Positions 17,470-25,351 of a DNA stretch of 64,000 nucleotides are shown here, one piece after another. The position numbers and the translations under genes are program-made. The DNA lies in assembly GCA_014804645.1 (NCBI GenBank), contig JAAUZI010000053.1, positions 1-64,000 on the forward strand. The letters are read 5' to 3'. Each line of letters starts with the position of its first letter. Position 1 is the first letter of the stretch. This DNA is from Lachnospiraceae bacterium (GTDB lineage Bacteria; Bacillota; Clostridia; Lachnospirales; Lachnospiraceae). A model generated the notes under the pieces. It ran no database searches, was not told the DNA's origin, and saw only the letters and a program-made list of their open reading frames with translations.

Positions 17470-18045
17470 TTAAGCCTCGTACTCCCGCCCCAGGGCGAAA
17501 GCGCGCTTATTTAATTCCAGAAACTTGGCGGGCACACAGTCCTCTATAGCCTTTTCCCACTTTTCTACCGGAATGTCAAAATACTTGGAAAGTCTGCCCA
17601 TCAGCACAATGTTCACCGCCTTGGAGGAGCCCGCCTGCTCCGCCAGAGCCAGACAGTCCATGGCATCCACCGCAATACCCAATTTCTCCATCTTAGTCAC
17701 CAGGTCCGCCGGATACTGTGCCGCGCCTGTGATCACCGGCATGGGATCGATCTCCTGGGTGTTTACCACGATCCGTCCCTCCGGCCTTAAGTATTCCACA
17801 TAGCGGGCTGCCTCCAGTTTCTCAAAGGACACGATAAAGTCGGCCTGTCCCTTGTCAATAATCGGGGAATACACCTTCTCCCCAAAACGTACATATGTAA
17901 CCACGCTGCCGCCCCTCTGGCTCATGCCATGTACCTCGGACACCTTTACATCATAGCCTTCCGTCAGGAGCAGATGGCCCAGCAGCTTGCTGGCCAGCAG
18001 GGAACCCTGGCCCCCTACGCCTACAATCATAATATTTTTCGTCAT
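17470..18045 (-). CDS. iorB: Indolepyruvate:ferredoxin oxidoreductase beta subunit
   Basis: 191 residues; gamma-type domain of 2-oxoacid:ferredoxin oxidoreductases. The N-terminal IMIVGVGGQGSLLASKLLG is the conserved glycine motif, followed by EVHGMSQRGGSVVTYVRFG, also diagnostic of IorB. Partner of iorA, 14 bp upstream, with which it forms the enzyme that oxidises indole-, phenyl- and hydroxyphenylpyruvate to the aryl-acetyl-CoA, reducing ferredoxin. Confidence 0.95.
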   Translation of the reverse strand: MTKNIMIVGVGGQGSLLASKLLGHLLLTEGYDVKVSEVHGMSQRGGSVVTYVRFGEKVYSPIIDKGQADFIVSFEKLEAARYVEYLRPEGRIVVNTQEIDPMPVITGAAQYPADLVTKMEKLGIAVDAMDCLALAEQAGSSKAVNIVLMGRLSKYFDIPVEKWEKAIEDCVPAKFLELNKRAFALGREYEA

Positions 18046-18059
18046 AGTATTTTCCCCCT

Positions 18060-19793
18060 TTACTCCTGGGATTCCAACGCGCCAAACTTACAAAGCTGTT
18101 TGCACACACCACAGCCCACGCACAGGGTCGTGTCAATCACTGCCTTGCCGTCCCTGATGCTGATGGACGGACAGCCCAGACGCATACAGGACTTACAGCC
18201 CACACATTTGTCGCAGTCCACCTTGAGAGGTTTCTCATGTTTCACATATTTTAAGAGTACGCAGGGTCTGCGGCTAATAATTACGGAAGGCTCCTGTGCC
18301 GCCAGCTCCTGTTTCAGCACCCGGTCACACTCCGCCAGGTCATAGGGATCCACCACCGTCACCCGGTTGAACCCCATGGCACGGCACAGCTCCTCCAGAT
18401 TGATTTTCCCCGCCGGGTCTCCTTTAATATTGTAGCCGGTAGTGGGATTCTGCTGGTGTCCCGTCATGCCGGTGATGGAATTGTCCAGAATGATCACTGT
18501 GGAATTGCTCTGGTTGTAGGCTATGTTGGCAAGTCCGGTCATGCCGGAGTGCATAAAGGTGGAATCTCCGATCACCGCCACCGTCTTTCCCTCGCTCTCC
18601 TGTCCCAGAACCTTGTTAAATCCATGGATGGAACTGACGGAAGCTCCCATGCACAGAGTCACGTCCATAGCGCTCAGAGGCGCCACAGCTCCCAGGGTAT
18701 AACAGCCGATATCTCCCAGCACCGTACATTTATTCTGTTTCAGCACATAGAACAGGCCTCTGTGGGGACAGCCGGAACACATAACCGGCGGCCTGCCGGG
18801 CAGATTTTCCTCCAGGCTCTTTACCGGGGACAGGGATACACCCAGTTTCTCCGCCACCATATTCTGGGAGTACTCTCCCTCCATGGGAAACACATCTTTT
18901 CCAGTGACGGAAAGACCCAGCTGCCTGCAGTGATTTTCAATGATGGGGTCCAATTCCTCCACAATGGCCAGCTTATCCACCCTGGCAGCAAAGTCGAGAA
19001 TCAGCTGCCGGGGCAACGGGTTGACCATACCCAGTTTCAGGATAGATACACTGTCCCCGAAGACCTCCCTGACATACTGATAACTGGTGGAGGAGGTGAT
19101 AATACCAAGGCCTGTCCCCCCCATCTCCACCCGGTTGACCTCGGCGGTCTCCCCATAGGCAATGAGTTTTCGGGTACGCTCCTCCACAAAGGGATGACGC
19201 TTGATGGCATTACCGGGCATCATCACATATTTCGCTATATTTTTTTCATAGGGCTTTATTTCCGGCATCACCCGTTCTCCGGTGTCCACAATGCTCTGGG
19301 AATGAGCCACACGGGTACACATTTTGATAATGACAGGGGTGTCAAACTCTTCGCTGATAACAAATGCCAGCTTGGCAAAACGATATGCCTCATCGGAGTC
19401 CGCAGGCTCCAGCATAGGCACCTTGGAAGCGATGGCGTGATGGCGGCTGTCCTGTTCATTCTGGGAAGAATGCATACCTGCGTCATCCGCCACGCAGATT
19501 ACCAGCCCCGCATTCACACCAGTGTAGGAACAGGTAAAAAGAGGATCCGCCGCCACATTCAGTCCCACATGTTTCATGCCGCAGAAAGCTCTCCTGCCCG
19601 CCAGGCTGGCTCCGAAAGCCACCTCCATAGCTACCTTCTCGTTGGGCGCCCACTCACAATAGATCTCATCATATTTTGCAGCCTCCTCCGTCACCTCCGT
19701 ACTGGGGGTGCCGGGATAGCTAGATACTACTTGGCAGCCCGCCTCATACAGGCCTCGGGCCAACGCCTTGTTTCCTAACATTAACTGTTTCAT
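18060..19793 (-). CDS. iorA: Indolepyruvate:ferredoxin oxidoreductase alpha subunit
   Basis: 577 residues; thiamine-diphosphate enzyme. Begins MKQLMLGNKALARGLYEAG; contains the pyruvate:ferredoxin-type domain (YPGTPSTEVTEEA), MCSGCPHRG, the TPP-binding GDSTFMHSGM followed by NSTVIILDN, and a C-terminal double 4Fe-4S ferredoxin (CDKCVGCKSCMRLGCP and CVGCGVCKQLC). ATG 19793 is preceded by AGAGG at 5 bp; the in-frame ATG at 19811 has no site. First gene of the iorA-iorB-paaK operon, promoter at 19844-19872. Confidence 0.96.
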   Translation of the reverse strand: MKQLMLGNKALARGLYEAGCQVVSSYPGTPSTEVTEEAAKYDEIYCEWAPNEKVAMEVAFGASLAGRRAFCGMKHVGLNVAADPLFTCSYTGVNAGLVICVADDAGMHSSQNEQDSRHHAIASKVPMLEPADSDEAYRFAKLAFVISEEFDTPVIIKMCTRVAHSQSIVDTGERVMPEIKPYEKNIAKYVMMPGNAIKRHPFVEERTRKLIAYGETAEVNRVEMGGTGLGIITSSTSYQYVREVFGDSVSILKLGMVNPLPRQLILDFAARVDKLAIVEELDPIIENHCRQLGLSVTGKDVFPMEGEYSQNMVAEKLGVSLSPVKSLEENLPGRPPVMCSGCPHRGLFYVLKQNKCTVLGDIGCYTLGAVAPLSAMDVTLCMGASVSSIHGFNKVLGQESEGKTVAVIGDSTFMHSGMTGLANIAYNQSNSTVIILDNSITGMTGHQQNPTTGYNIKGDPAGKINLEELCRAMGFNRVTVVDPYDLAECDRVLKQELAAQEPSVIISRRPCVLLKYVKHEKPLKVDCDKCVGCKSCMRLGCPSISIRDGKAVIDTTLCVGCGVCKQLCKFGALESQE

Positions 19794-19843
19794 CCGTACC
19801 TCTTTCCTCATGTTTGGAATATGTTTTTAAATCCGACAGCTTT

Positions 19844-19872
19844 ATTATACTTGAACAATTTAATCCTGTAAA
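19844..19872 (-). promoter_or_regulatory. Probable promoter of the ior-paaK operon
   Basis: Minus-strand TTTACA (19872-19867), 17 bp, consensus TATAAT (19849-19844). Confidence 0.65.
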
Positions 19873-19915
19873 GCAAAAAGACTGACCACAATCTGTAAAT
19901 TTGTAAAAATAGGTG

Positions 19916-19944
19916 TTGCATTTTCTCTCATTACCCGATATAAT
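19916..19944 (+). promoter_or_regulatory. Promoter of tRNA-Thr
   Basis: TTGCAT (19916-19921), 17 bp, TATAAT (19939-19944), ending 10 bp before the tRNA. Confidence 0.75.
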
Positions 19945-19954
19945 TAATTGCAGT

Positions 19955-20027
19955 GCTGAAATAGCTCAGTTGGTAGAGCACTTCACTCGTAATGAAGGGG
20001 TCGTGGGTTCAAGTCCCATTTTCAGCT
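19955..20027 (+). tRNA. tRNA-Thr (anticodon CGT)
   Basis: 73 nt. Acceptor GCTGAAA pairs TTTCAGC; D arm contains AGCTCAGTTGGTAGAGC; anticodon stem CTTCA/TGAAG holds loop CTCGTAA with anticodon CGT at 19988-19990, reading ACG; T loop TTCAAGT. The 3' CCA is not encoded. It has its own promoter and terminator. Confidence 0.96.
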
Positions 20028-20029
20028 GT

Positions 20030-20066
20030 AAAAAAATCGGAGGTGTATGATCCCTCCGATTTTTTT
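20030..20066. terminator. Bidirectional terminator of tRNA-Thr and glf
   Basis: AAAAAATCGGAGG pairs CCTCCGATTTTTT around an 8-nt loop, with T-runs on both strands. Confidence 0.9.
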
Positions 20067-20071
20067 ATGGG

Positions 20072-21187
20072 TTAGAACTCTGTATCGCATAACTCCAGCG
20101 CCGCCGCAATCACCGCATCCATATCATAATACTTGTACTCTCCCAACCGTCCGCCGAAGATTACCTTCTCCTCCGCCTGGGCCAGCTGCCTGTACTTTGC
20201 GTACAGAGCGCTGTTTTTCTCGTCATTCACGGGATAGTATGGCTCGTCCCCAGGTTTCCACTCTGAGCTGTACTCACGGCTGATCACCGTCTTGGGGAAC
20301 TCGTTTCCCGACTCATCCCTGCCAAACACAAACCACTTATGCTCAATGATCCTGGTCCAAGGCGTCTCCCTGTCCGTGTAATTCACCGCCGCATTGCCCT
20401 GGAAATTAGGGATATCCAGCACCTCCGTCTCAAAGCGCACGGAGCGGTATTCCAGCGCTCCCAGTCTGTACCCGTAAAACTGGTCTATCGGCCCGGTGTA
20501 GATCACCCTGTCGGCCAGAGCGTCCAATTCCTGCCGCCTCTCCAGATAATCCGTGTTCAACCGCACCTCGATTCCATCCAGCAGATTCTCCACCAGCCGG
20601 GTGTAGCCGCCGACAGGAATCCCCTGATACAGAGCGTTAAAATAGTTGTTGTCAAAGGTAAAGCGGACCGGCAGACGCTTGATAATAAACGCCGGGAGTT
20701 CCCTGCAGTCGCGCCCCCACTGTTTCTCTGTGTAGCCCTTGACCAGCTTTTCAAAAATATCACGGCCCACAAGAGAGATAGCCTGTTCCTCCAGATTCTT
20801 TGGCTCAGTGATACCCGCCTCCCGCCGCTGCTGCTCTATCCTATCCGCCGCTTCCTGGGGAGTCGCCACGCCCCACATTCTGTTAAAGGTATACATGTTA
20901 AAGGGCAGAGAGTACAGTTCCCCCTTGTAGTTTGCCACAGGGGAGTTGGTAAAGCGGTTAAACTGCGCAAACTGCGTGATATATTCCCACACCTTGGTAT
21001 TGTTGGTATGGAAAATATGGGCTCCGTATTTGTGGACTGGAATTCCCTCTATATTCTCCGTATAGATATTGCCCGCCACGTTGGGGCGCTTGTCCACCAC
21101 CAGCACCGACTTACCCCGCGCCTTAGCCTCATGGGCAAAGACCGAACCGTACAGGCCGGACCCTACAACCAAATAATCATAATGCAT
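20072..21187 (-). CDS. glf: UDP-galactopyranose mutase
   Basis: FAD enzyme that converts UDP-galactopyranose to UDP-galactofuranose for cell-surface glycans. 371 residues, full length. N-terminal FAD loop YLVVGSGLYGSVFAHEA (residues 5-21), then VLVVDKRPNVAGNIYTE, the GAHIFHTN block, GYTEKQWG, and the C-terminal GRLGEYKYYDMD that closes the FAD site. It starts 3 bp after the stop of the upstream 21191 gene, so it is the last gene of a short operon. No glycosyltransferase is nearby. Confidence 0.96.
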   Translation of the reverse strand: MHYDYLVVGSGLYGSVFAHEAKARGKSVLVVDKRPNVAGNIYTENIEGIPVHKYGAHIFHTNNTKVWEYITQFAQFNRFTNSPVANYKGELYSLPFNMYTFNRMWGVATPQEAADRIEQQRREAGITEPKNLEEQAISLVGRDIFEKLVKGYTEKQWGRDCRELPAFIIKRLPVRFTFDNNYFNALYQGIPVGGYTRLVENLLDGIEVRLNTDYLERRQELDALADRVIYTGPIDQFYGYRLGALEYRSVRFETEVLDIPNFQGNAAVNYTDRETPWTRIIEHKWFVFGRDESGNEFPKTVISREYSSEWKPGDEPYYPVNDEKNSALYAKYRQLAQAEEKVIFGGRLGEYKYYDMDAVIAAALELCDTEF

Positions 21188-21190
21188 ATC

Positions 21191-21994
21191 CTATGCCCCC
21201 AGAATCCTCGCCCAGTCTCTCTGCCAGTTATCCATACTGAGCAGATTGTACCTGGTCTCTTTTCCCTCGTGGATATCGTTCACCACAATATACTGACGGG
21301 TGATGATATGAGGGGCCCTGACTACCATCTCGCCCACCACCTCGTCACAGATCTGCCGACAGTTCCTATTCTTTTTCAACAATGCGTTCTCAAATCCCAG
21401 ATACTGCTTTTTAGTGTATTCGTTGACCATACCCTGCTGCTGCGTATCCTGCCTGGTTATGACAAACAGATTCTGCCGATATCCGTCGATCCCCGGAATC
21501 TCATTGGAGTAGAAGGCGGCCACGATGTCGTCAAGCTTTCGCAGATAGCACCCGTATACCGGCCAGACGGACAGAAAATAGTGCTGCGTGACAAAGAAGA
21601 CAGTCTGCTCTTTTCCGTTCGACATGTCCGTCTCACATACGATCTTTACCGCCTCCGGGCTGAGCAGCTCCCTGTCCGCCTCCATCAGCTCCTCCTGACT
21701 GTACCCTGTCTCCTTCTGAAAATATTCCAGGTAGCCAGCCACTCTCTTTTTGTGTATTAACTGGCCCGCCAGAATAAAAATAAGTGCAGGAACCCCAAAG
21801 ACCGCCAGCACTGTGAGACCGCCGCTCACTTTCACAAACATGAGCGGCACGCCAAGCAAAACACCGACAATCAGAAAGAAGACACCGGCGGCAAACAGTC
21901 CCATTCCGCCACCGCCCCCTGCCCTGTAGGCCTTTAGCACACTTCCATACTTTGTCACCTGTTTCTGTAAATCCTTAGTCATTTCCGCCTTCAT
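21191..21994 (-). CDS. Two-helix membrane protein of unknown function
   Basis: 267 residues, not recognised. A poly-glycine stretch (AGGGGGMG, ~residues 25-32) leads into two hydrophobic helices (~32-52 and ~57-78), followed by a soluble ~185-residue domain that includes TVFFVTQHYFLSVWPVYGCY and a ITRQDTQQQGMVNEYTKKQYLGF stretch split here by a QQQ run. The layout suggests a membrane-anchored cytoplasmic domain. It lies between glf and the LRR/zinc-ribbon gene on the same strand and probably belongs with the latter two genes as one unit. Confidence 0.7.
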   Translation of the reverse strand: MKAEMTKDLQKQVTKYGSVLKAYRAGGGGGMGLFAAGVFFLIVGVLLGVPLMFVKVSGGLTVLAVFGVPALIFILAGQLIHKKRVAGYLEYFQKETGYSQEELMEADRELLSPEAVKIVCETDMSNGKEQTVFFVTQHYFLSVWPVYGCYLRKLDDIVAAFYSNEIPGIDGYRQNLFVITRQDTQQQGMVNEYTKKQYLGFENALLKKNRNCRQICDEVVGEMVVRAPHIITRQYIVVNDIHEGKETRYNLLSMDNWQRDWARILGA

Positions 21995-22051
21995 AACCTT
22001 AATCTCCTATTTGTAGTTAACGACATTAGAAATATCACTTGAGGACTATTT

Positions 22052-24037
22052 CTACTCATTTATGATTTGCACGCGAGTTTCATCCAGAACCCGCAGGTTG
22101 CTTATAGGGTTTCCCTTGCAGTTCACTCGCCGCAGAGCCGGGAGCGAAGACAGCACTCGCATATCTGTCACATAATTATCTGAAAAATCAATTTCCTCCA
22201 AGTTCATAAGACCGCCTGCAAACTCCAGGTCCTTAATCTCATTGTCCGCTATGTCCAACTTTTTCAGATTGGGAAAATGTCCGAAAAAGTCCAGATGATC
22301 TATCAGGAACACGTCATCCCAGTACACATCTGTCATTCCCATGGAGCTGTGTACCTTGACATTCTCAAAGAGCTTTATCCCAGCCATTTCCAGCGATTCC
22401 AGAGAAGTGTTTTCTCCCACCCGGCCAAAGTCGATCTCACACTCGATCCCGCTCAACTTAAGCTCCTTGATGTTAGGCAGTGCGAATATGCCCGAGATAT
22501 CTTTATAAGTCACCATTCCGCTCAGATTCACGTATTCCAACGAGGAAATCTTCTCTACAAAGGACAGATCCCTATCCTGGTAAAAGGTGATGCAGGTCAG
22601 TTTCTTCAGCTGAGTAAGCCCCGACAGATCAAGGTTTGTCGGAATATCACAGCTGCGCAGAGTAAGCTCCTCCAACGCGGTTAAGCCAGATAAAAATGTA
22701 CAGGAGTCAAAGTTGTTCAGCGTCAGTCTTTGCAGCTTAGTCAGCCCGGTGAGAGACGGCTCCTCACAGTCATAAGGCCTTTCCAGAGACAATTCTGTAA
22801 GCCCCGTGAGGGCGGCTACGGCATCCATGTCTTTCAGGTCCCGGCAATCCGTCACCGAGAGTCTCTCCAGGTTCTCCAGCACCTCTAACCCGTCAAGACT
22901 TAAAAGTTTTCCGTCTGCGAGACCCAGACTCTTCAGCTGGGGCATCCGTTTCAAAAAGTCCAGCGATTTCAGATTTTCCGATTCAATAATAAGCTCCTCC
23001 AGGCTCGCCATGGACGCAAATACGCCAAAGTCGCTTATGGCGTCCGCATTCTCCAGAGTGAGAGATTTCAGCTGCCCCAGCGCCACCACCGCATCCACAT
23101 CGCTAAAGTCGCGCGCATTTATGGTGAGACTCTCCAGATTTGGGAACAAATCCAGTCCATCCAGGCTTTTTACCGAACTGCCGAGGGAAAGCTGCCGGAT
23201 GGTCGAGGGATCGTCCAAAGCCTTGGCAGCATCCCCCAGAGTGCTGAAAGTAGCGGAAAGGCTTTCCAGTGAAAGCCCCTTCAAGCTGCACTGTGAAAGC
23301 GACTGTCTGGTCTCCAGCTTTTTAAGCCCACCAAGCATATACAGACTTGAGTACCCTCTGTCGCCCCCGGAGGGAAAGGTGAGCCATTCTAGCTCCGCAT
23401 CAGGATTTTCCAGAGGATTTTCAAAGCTATAGCCAATATATATATTATCAAAATCGCTCTTGTCCGCAATCCATTGTATCTGGTTTAGCTCCTCCTGCGT
23501 CACACTGTCCGCGTCTTTTCCAAAGGCAGCTGCAACCACCTGCCCTAACAAGCCGGAGAGCGTACCCTCCTCTTCCTCTTGCCGGTTCGCAACCACCGGG
23601 TTATAGGAGGTCACACTACTCGCCGTGACAGACTCCCTGTACGAGTCCCGCTGCGACGCGCCTCTGTCCGGCAGATAGCGATACATCCTAATTGCCACCA
23701 GGACCACAAAGCAGACCACAAATCCTATCCCGCGGATAATGGAATTTCTGAAAGTCGAGTCAGGCTTGCCCGTATGGGGCGTGGGCTGTCCTTGATTAGC
23801 TGGCTGTCCCTGATTAGCTGGCTGCCACTGGGGCGCCGGGCGTCCGCCCGGATTTGCCGAATTCCCTGGATTTATCGGGTTTCCAGGACCTCCCTGACTC
23901 GGGCTGGGGCCTATGTCTACGACATACTCGTTTCCGCAATATTCACATTGGACTGTCTTTACATTTCCAGTAGGCATTTTCAAGGTGCTGCCGCAGCCCG
24001 GACACTTTAAATCCGTAATTTTCACCATGTCTCCCAT
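22052..24037 (-). CDS. Zinc-ribbon, single-pass membrane protein with leucine-rich repeats
   Basis: 661 residues. In order: N-terminal zinc ribbon (CPGCG ... CEYCG, ~residues 12-37), a Pro/Gly/Asn/Gln-rich linker (~45-95), one membrane helix (~103-122, GIGFVVCFVVLVAIRMY), a short acidic segment, then ~20 leucine-rich repeats of the variable 21-24-residue type (about 195-655; e.g. LPNIKELKLSGIE). The ribbon is expected inside and the repeats outside the cell, as a binding surface; partner unknown. ATG 24037 has AGGAGAG 6 bp before it; an in-frame start at 24070 lacks one. Confidence 0.8.
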   Translation of the reverse strand: MGDMVKITDLKCPGCGSTLKMPTGNVKTVQCEYCGNEYVVDIGPSPSQGGPGNPINPGNSANPGGRPAPQWQPANQGQPANQGQPTPHTGKPDSTFRNSIIRGIGFVVCFVVLVAIRMYRYLPDRGASQRDSYRESVTASSVTSYNPVVANRQEEEEGTLSGLLGQVVAAAFGKDADSVTQEELNQIQWIADKSDFDNIYIGYSFENPLENPDAELEWLTFPSGGDRGYSSLYMLGGLKKLETRQSLSQCSLKGLSLESLSATFSTLGDAAKALDDPSTIRQLSLGSSVKSLDGLDLFPNLESLTINARDFSDVDAVVALGQLKSLTLENADAISDFGVFASMASLEELIIESENLKSLDFLKRMPQLKSLGLADGKLLSLDGLEVLENLERLSVTDCRDLKDMDAVAALTGLTELSLERPYDCEEPSLTGLTKLQRLTLNNFDSCTFLSGLTALEELTLRSCDIPTNLDLSGLTQLKKLTCITFYQDRDLSFVEKISSLEYVNLSGMVTYKDISGIFALPNIKELKLSGIECEIDFGRVGENTSLESLEMAGIKLFENVKVHSSMGMTDVYWDDVFLIDHLDFFGHFPNLKKLDIADNEIKDLEFAGGLMNLEEIDFSDNYVTDMRVLSSLPALRRVNCKGNPISNLRVLDETRVQIINE

Positions 24038-24081
24038 ACTATCTCTCCTAGGTTTTATGCTCACTAACAATTAGTTTTTCC

Positions 24082-24172
24082 TTTCCGCACAGTGCAATGT
24101 AGTTTATCTTTGATAAACTACATCTGCCCGATTATGCGACATGTGCTATGCGGAAACTTAAAATTCGTAAGC
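24082..24172 (+). repeat. Structured intergenic element, opposite orientation to its genes
   Basis: Outer arms TTTCCGCA (24082-24089) and TGCGGAAA (24149-24156) enclose a perfect 12-bp hairpin ATGTAGTTTATC/GATAAACTACAT (24097-24123). The 3' tail TATGCGGAAACTTAAAATTCG is one insertion and one change away from the tail before the symporter at 3789, but here points against the flanking minus-strand genes. Likely a diverged or inverted relative of the ATGCGGAACT element family. Confidence 0.55.
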
Positions 24173-24191
24173 GTTAGTCAGTATAGTTCCT

Positions 24192-25268
24192 TTACCGCAG
24201 TTTCTCCCCACATTCCGGGCAAAATCTCGGTTCTCCGTCAATGGCCGCATTGCATTTCGGACATTTTTTTGCCAGTGGCACTCCGCATTCCGGACAAAAT
24301 TTTCCCCCCGCCGGTATCCTGCGTCCACAGCCGGGGCATGTCATCTGTGAATCCTGCCCGGCCTTCGGGCTATCCTTTGCCTCCTCCGTCCGGATCTCTT
24401 TGCTGAGTTCTCCGAATGCTGTTCCCACTGCGTTTCCCATGCCAAGTCCCATGCCTGTTCCGATTCCCGCGCCCATGAACAGCGCACCGGCGGACCCGGG
24501 ATTGGTGGCGGCCCCCTCCAGAGCGTCAAACGACCGCTCCTGTCTGTAGTCATATCCGATAATATCCATCTCCGCCTTTTTGGCCAGGGCTTCCTTTAAT
24601 TTCTTTACAGAGGGGTCATCCTCCGGGACGCTGATTTCATTGACATAGAAATTAATCAGCCTGATTCCGTACTCTGCCATATCAGGCTCGATTCTCTCTT
24701 TCATATACCCGGAAAGCTCGTCAATGTACGCGTTTATTTCCATCACGCTGATCTGCTTTTTCAACAGATAGGAGGAAAGAGCGTCTTTGACCTTCGTGAC
24801 ATAGAGTCCCCTGAAATAGTTTACCAGCATAGTTCTATCAAAGGAAGACATGGTTCCCACAAGCTTTACCAGGAATTTTCCGGCGTCCTCCACCTTTATA
24901 CCAAACATGCCGTTGGCGCGGACCGGCACAAAAATCTGATACCTGGGGTCCTGCATCTGCACGGGAGACGGCGTTCCCCACTTGACATCCAGAGTGGAGA
25001 GCTTATTGACAAACCAAACCTCTGCCGCAAAGGGCGATCTGCCGCCAAAGGGCAGATTTATGATCTTATTCAGAATGGGAATGTTCCGTGTCTCCAGCGT
25101 GTATCTTCCGCTGCCAAACACATCCAACGCCTTCCCGTCCTTATACAGGATCGCCTCCTGTGATTCATTTACAATCAGCTGCGTCCATGTTCCCAGATCC
25201 TCCCTTGGATATTTCCAGGCAAGCAGACCGGGGTCTCCCTCGTATTTTACAACCTCTACAACCGCCAT
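24192..25268 (-). CDS. SPFH-domain protein with C-terminal double zinc ribbon (YdjI-like)
   Basis: 358 residues. The first ~290 match the YdjI/virion-core-like SPFH family: IVNESQEAILYKDGKALDVF, GTPSPVQMQDPRYQIFVPVRANG, then coiled SPFH helices and a glycine-methionine-rich GAGIGTGMGLGMGNAVG segment. The C-terminus holds paired CPGCG/CPECG and CPKC/CPECG zinc ribbons. SPFH proteins scaffold membrane microdomains. In B. subtilis the relative YdjI acts with PspA-type envelope stress; that role here is inference. First gene of the set with 22052 and 21191; ATG 25268 follows AGGAGGAGAGAA. Confidence 0.85.
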   Translation of the reverse strand: MAVVEVVKYEGDPGLLAWKYPREDLGTWTQLIVNESQEAILYKDGKALDVFGSGRYTLETRNIPILNKIINLPFGGRSPFAAEVWFVNKLSTLDVKWGTPSPVQMQDPRYQIFVPVRANGMFGIKVEDAGKFLVKLVGTMSSFDRTMLVNYFRGLYVTKVKDALSSYLLKKQISVMEINAYIDELSGYMKERIEPDMAEYGIRLINFYVNEISVPEDDPSVKKLKEALAKKAEMDIIGYDYRQERSFDALEGAATNPGSAGALFMGAGIGTGMGLGMGNAVGTAFGELSKEIRTEEAKDSPKAGQDSQMTCPGCGRRIPAGGKFCPECGVPLAKKCPKCNAAIDGEPRFCPECGEKLR

Positions 25269-25284
25269 TTCTCTCCTCCTATCT

Positions 25285-25324
25285 GAGGTTCTTTAGAACC
25301 TCTGTACCGCATCCGCCCAGTACT
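25285..25324 (-). repeat. GAGGTTCT palindrome and partial element before SPFH gene
   Basis: GAGGTTCT-TT-AGAACCTC (25285-25302) lies directly upstream of the ribosome-binding site. Next to it, on the minus strand, AGTACTGGGCGGATGCGGTA recalls the 3' part of the element copies at 39243 and 62981, so this looks like a truncated element joined to the palindrome module. Confidence 0.65.
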
Positions 25325-25351
25325 CTACTAACTTATATGCGCAACCGGGCC

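Noticed and set aside
18456..19778. Long plus-strand frame opposite iorA
   Set aside because: Composition is that of an antisense shadow of a high-GC gene; His/Arg-rich, no family match, no start signals. The same applies to 11610-12932, 20339-21760, 45121-46356, 35137-36954 and 25088-26710.
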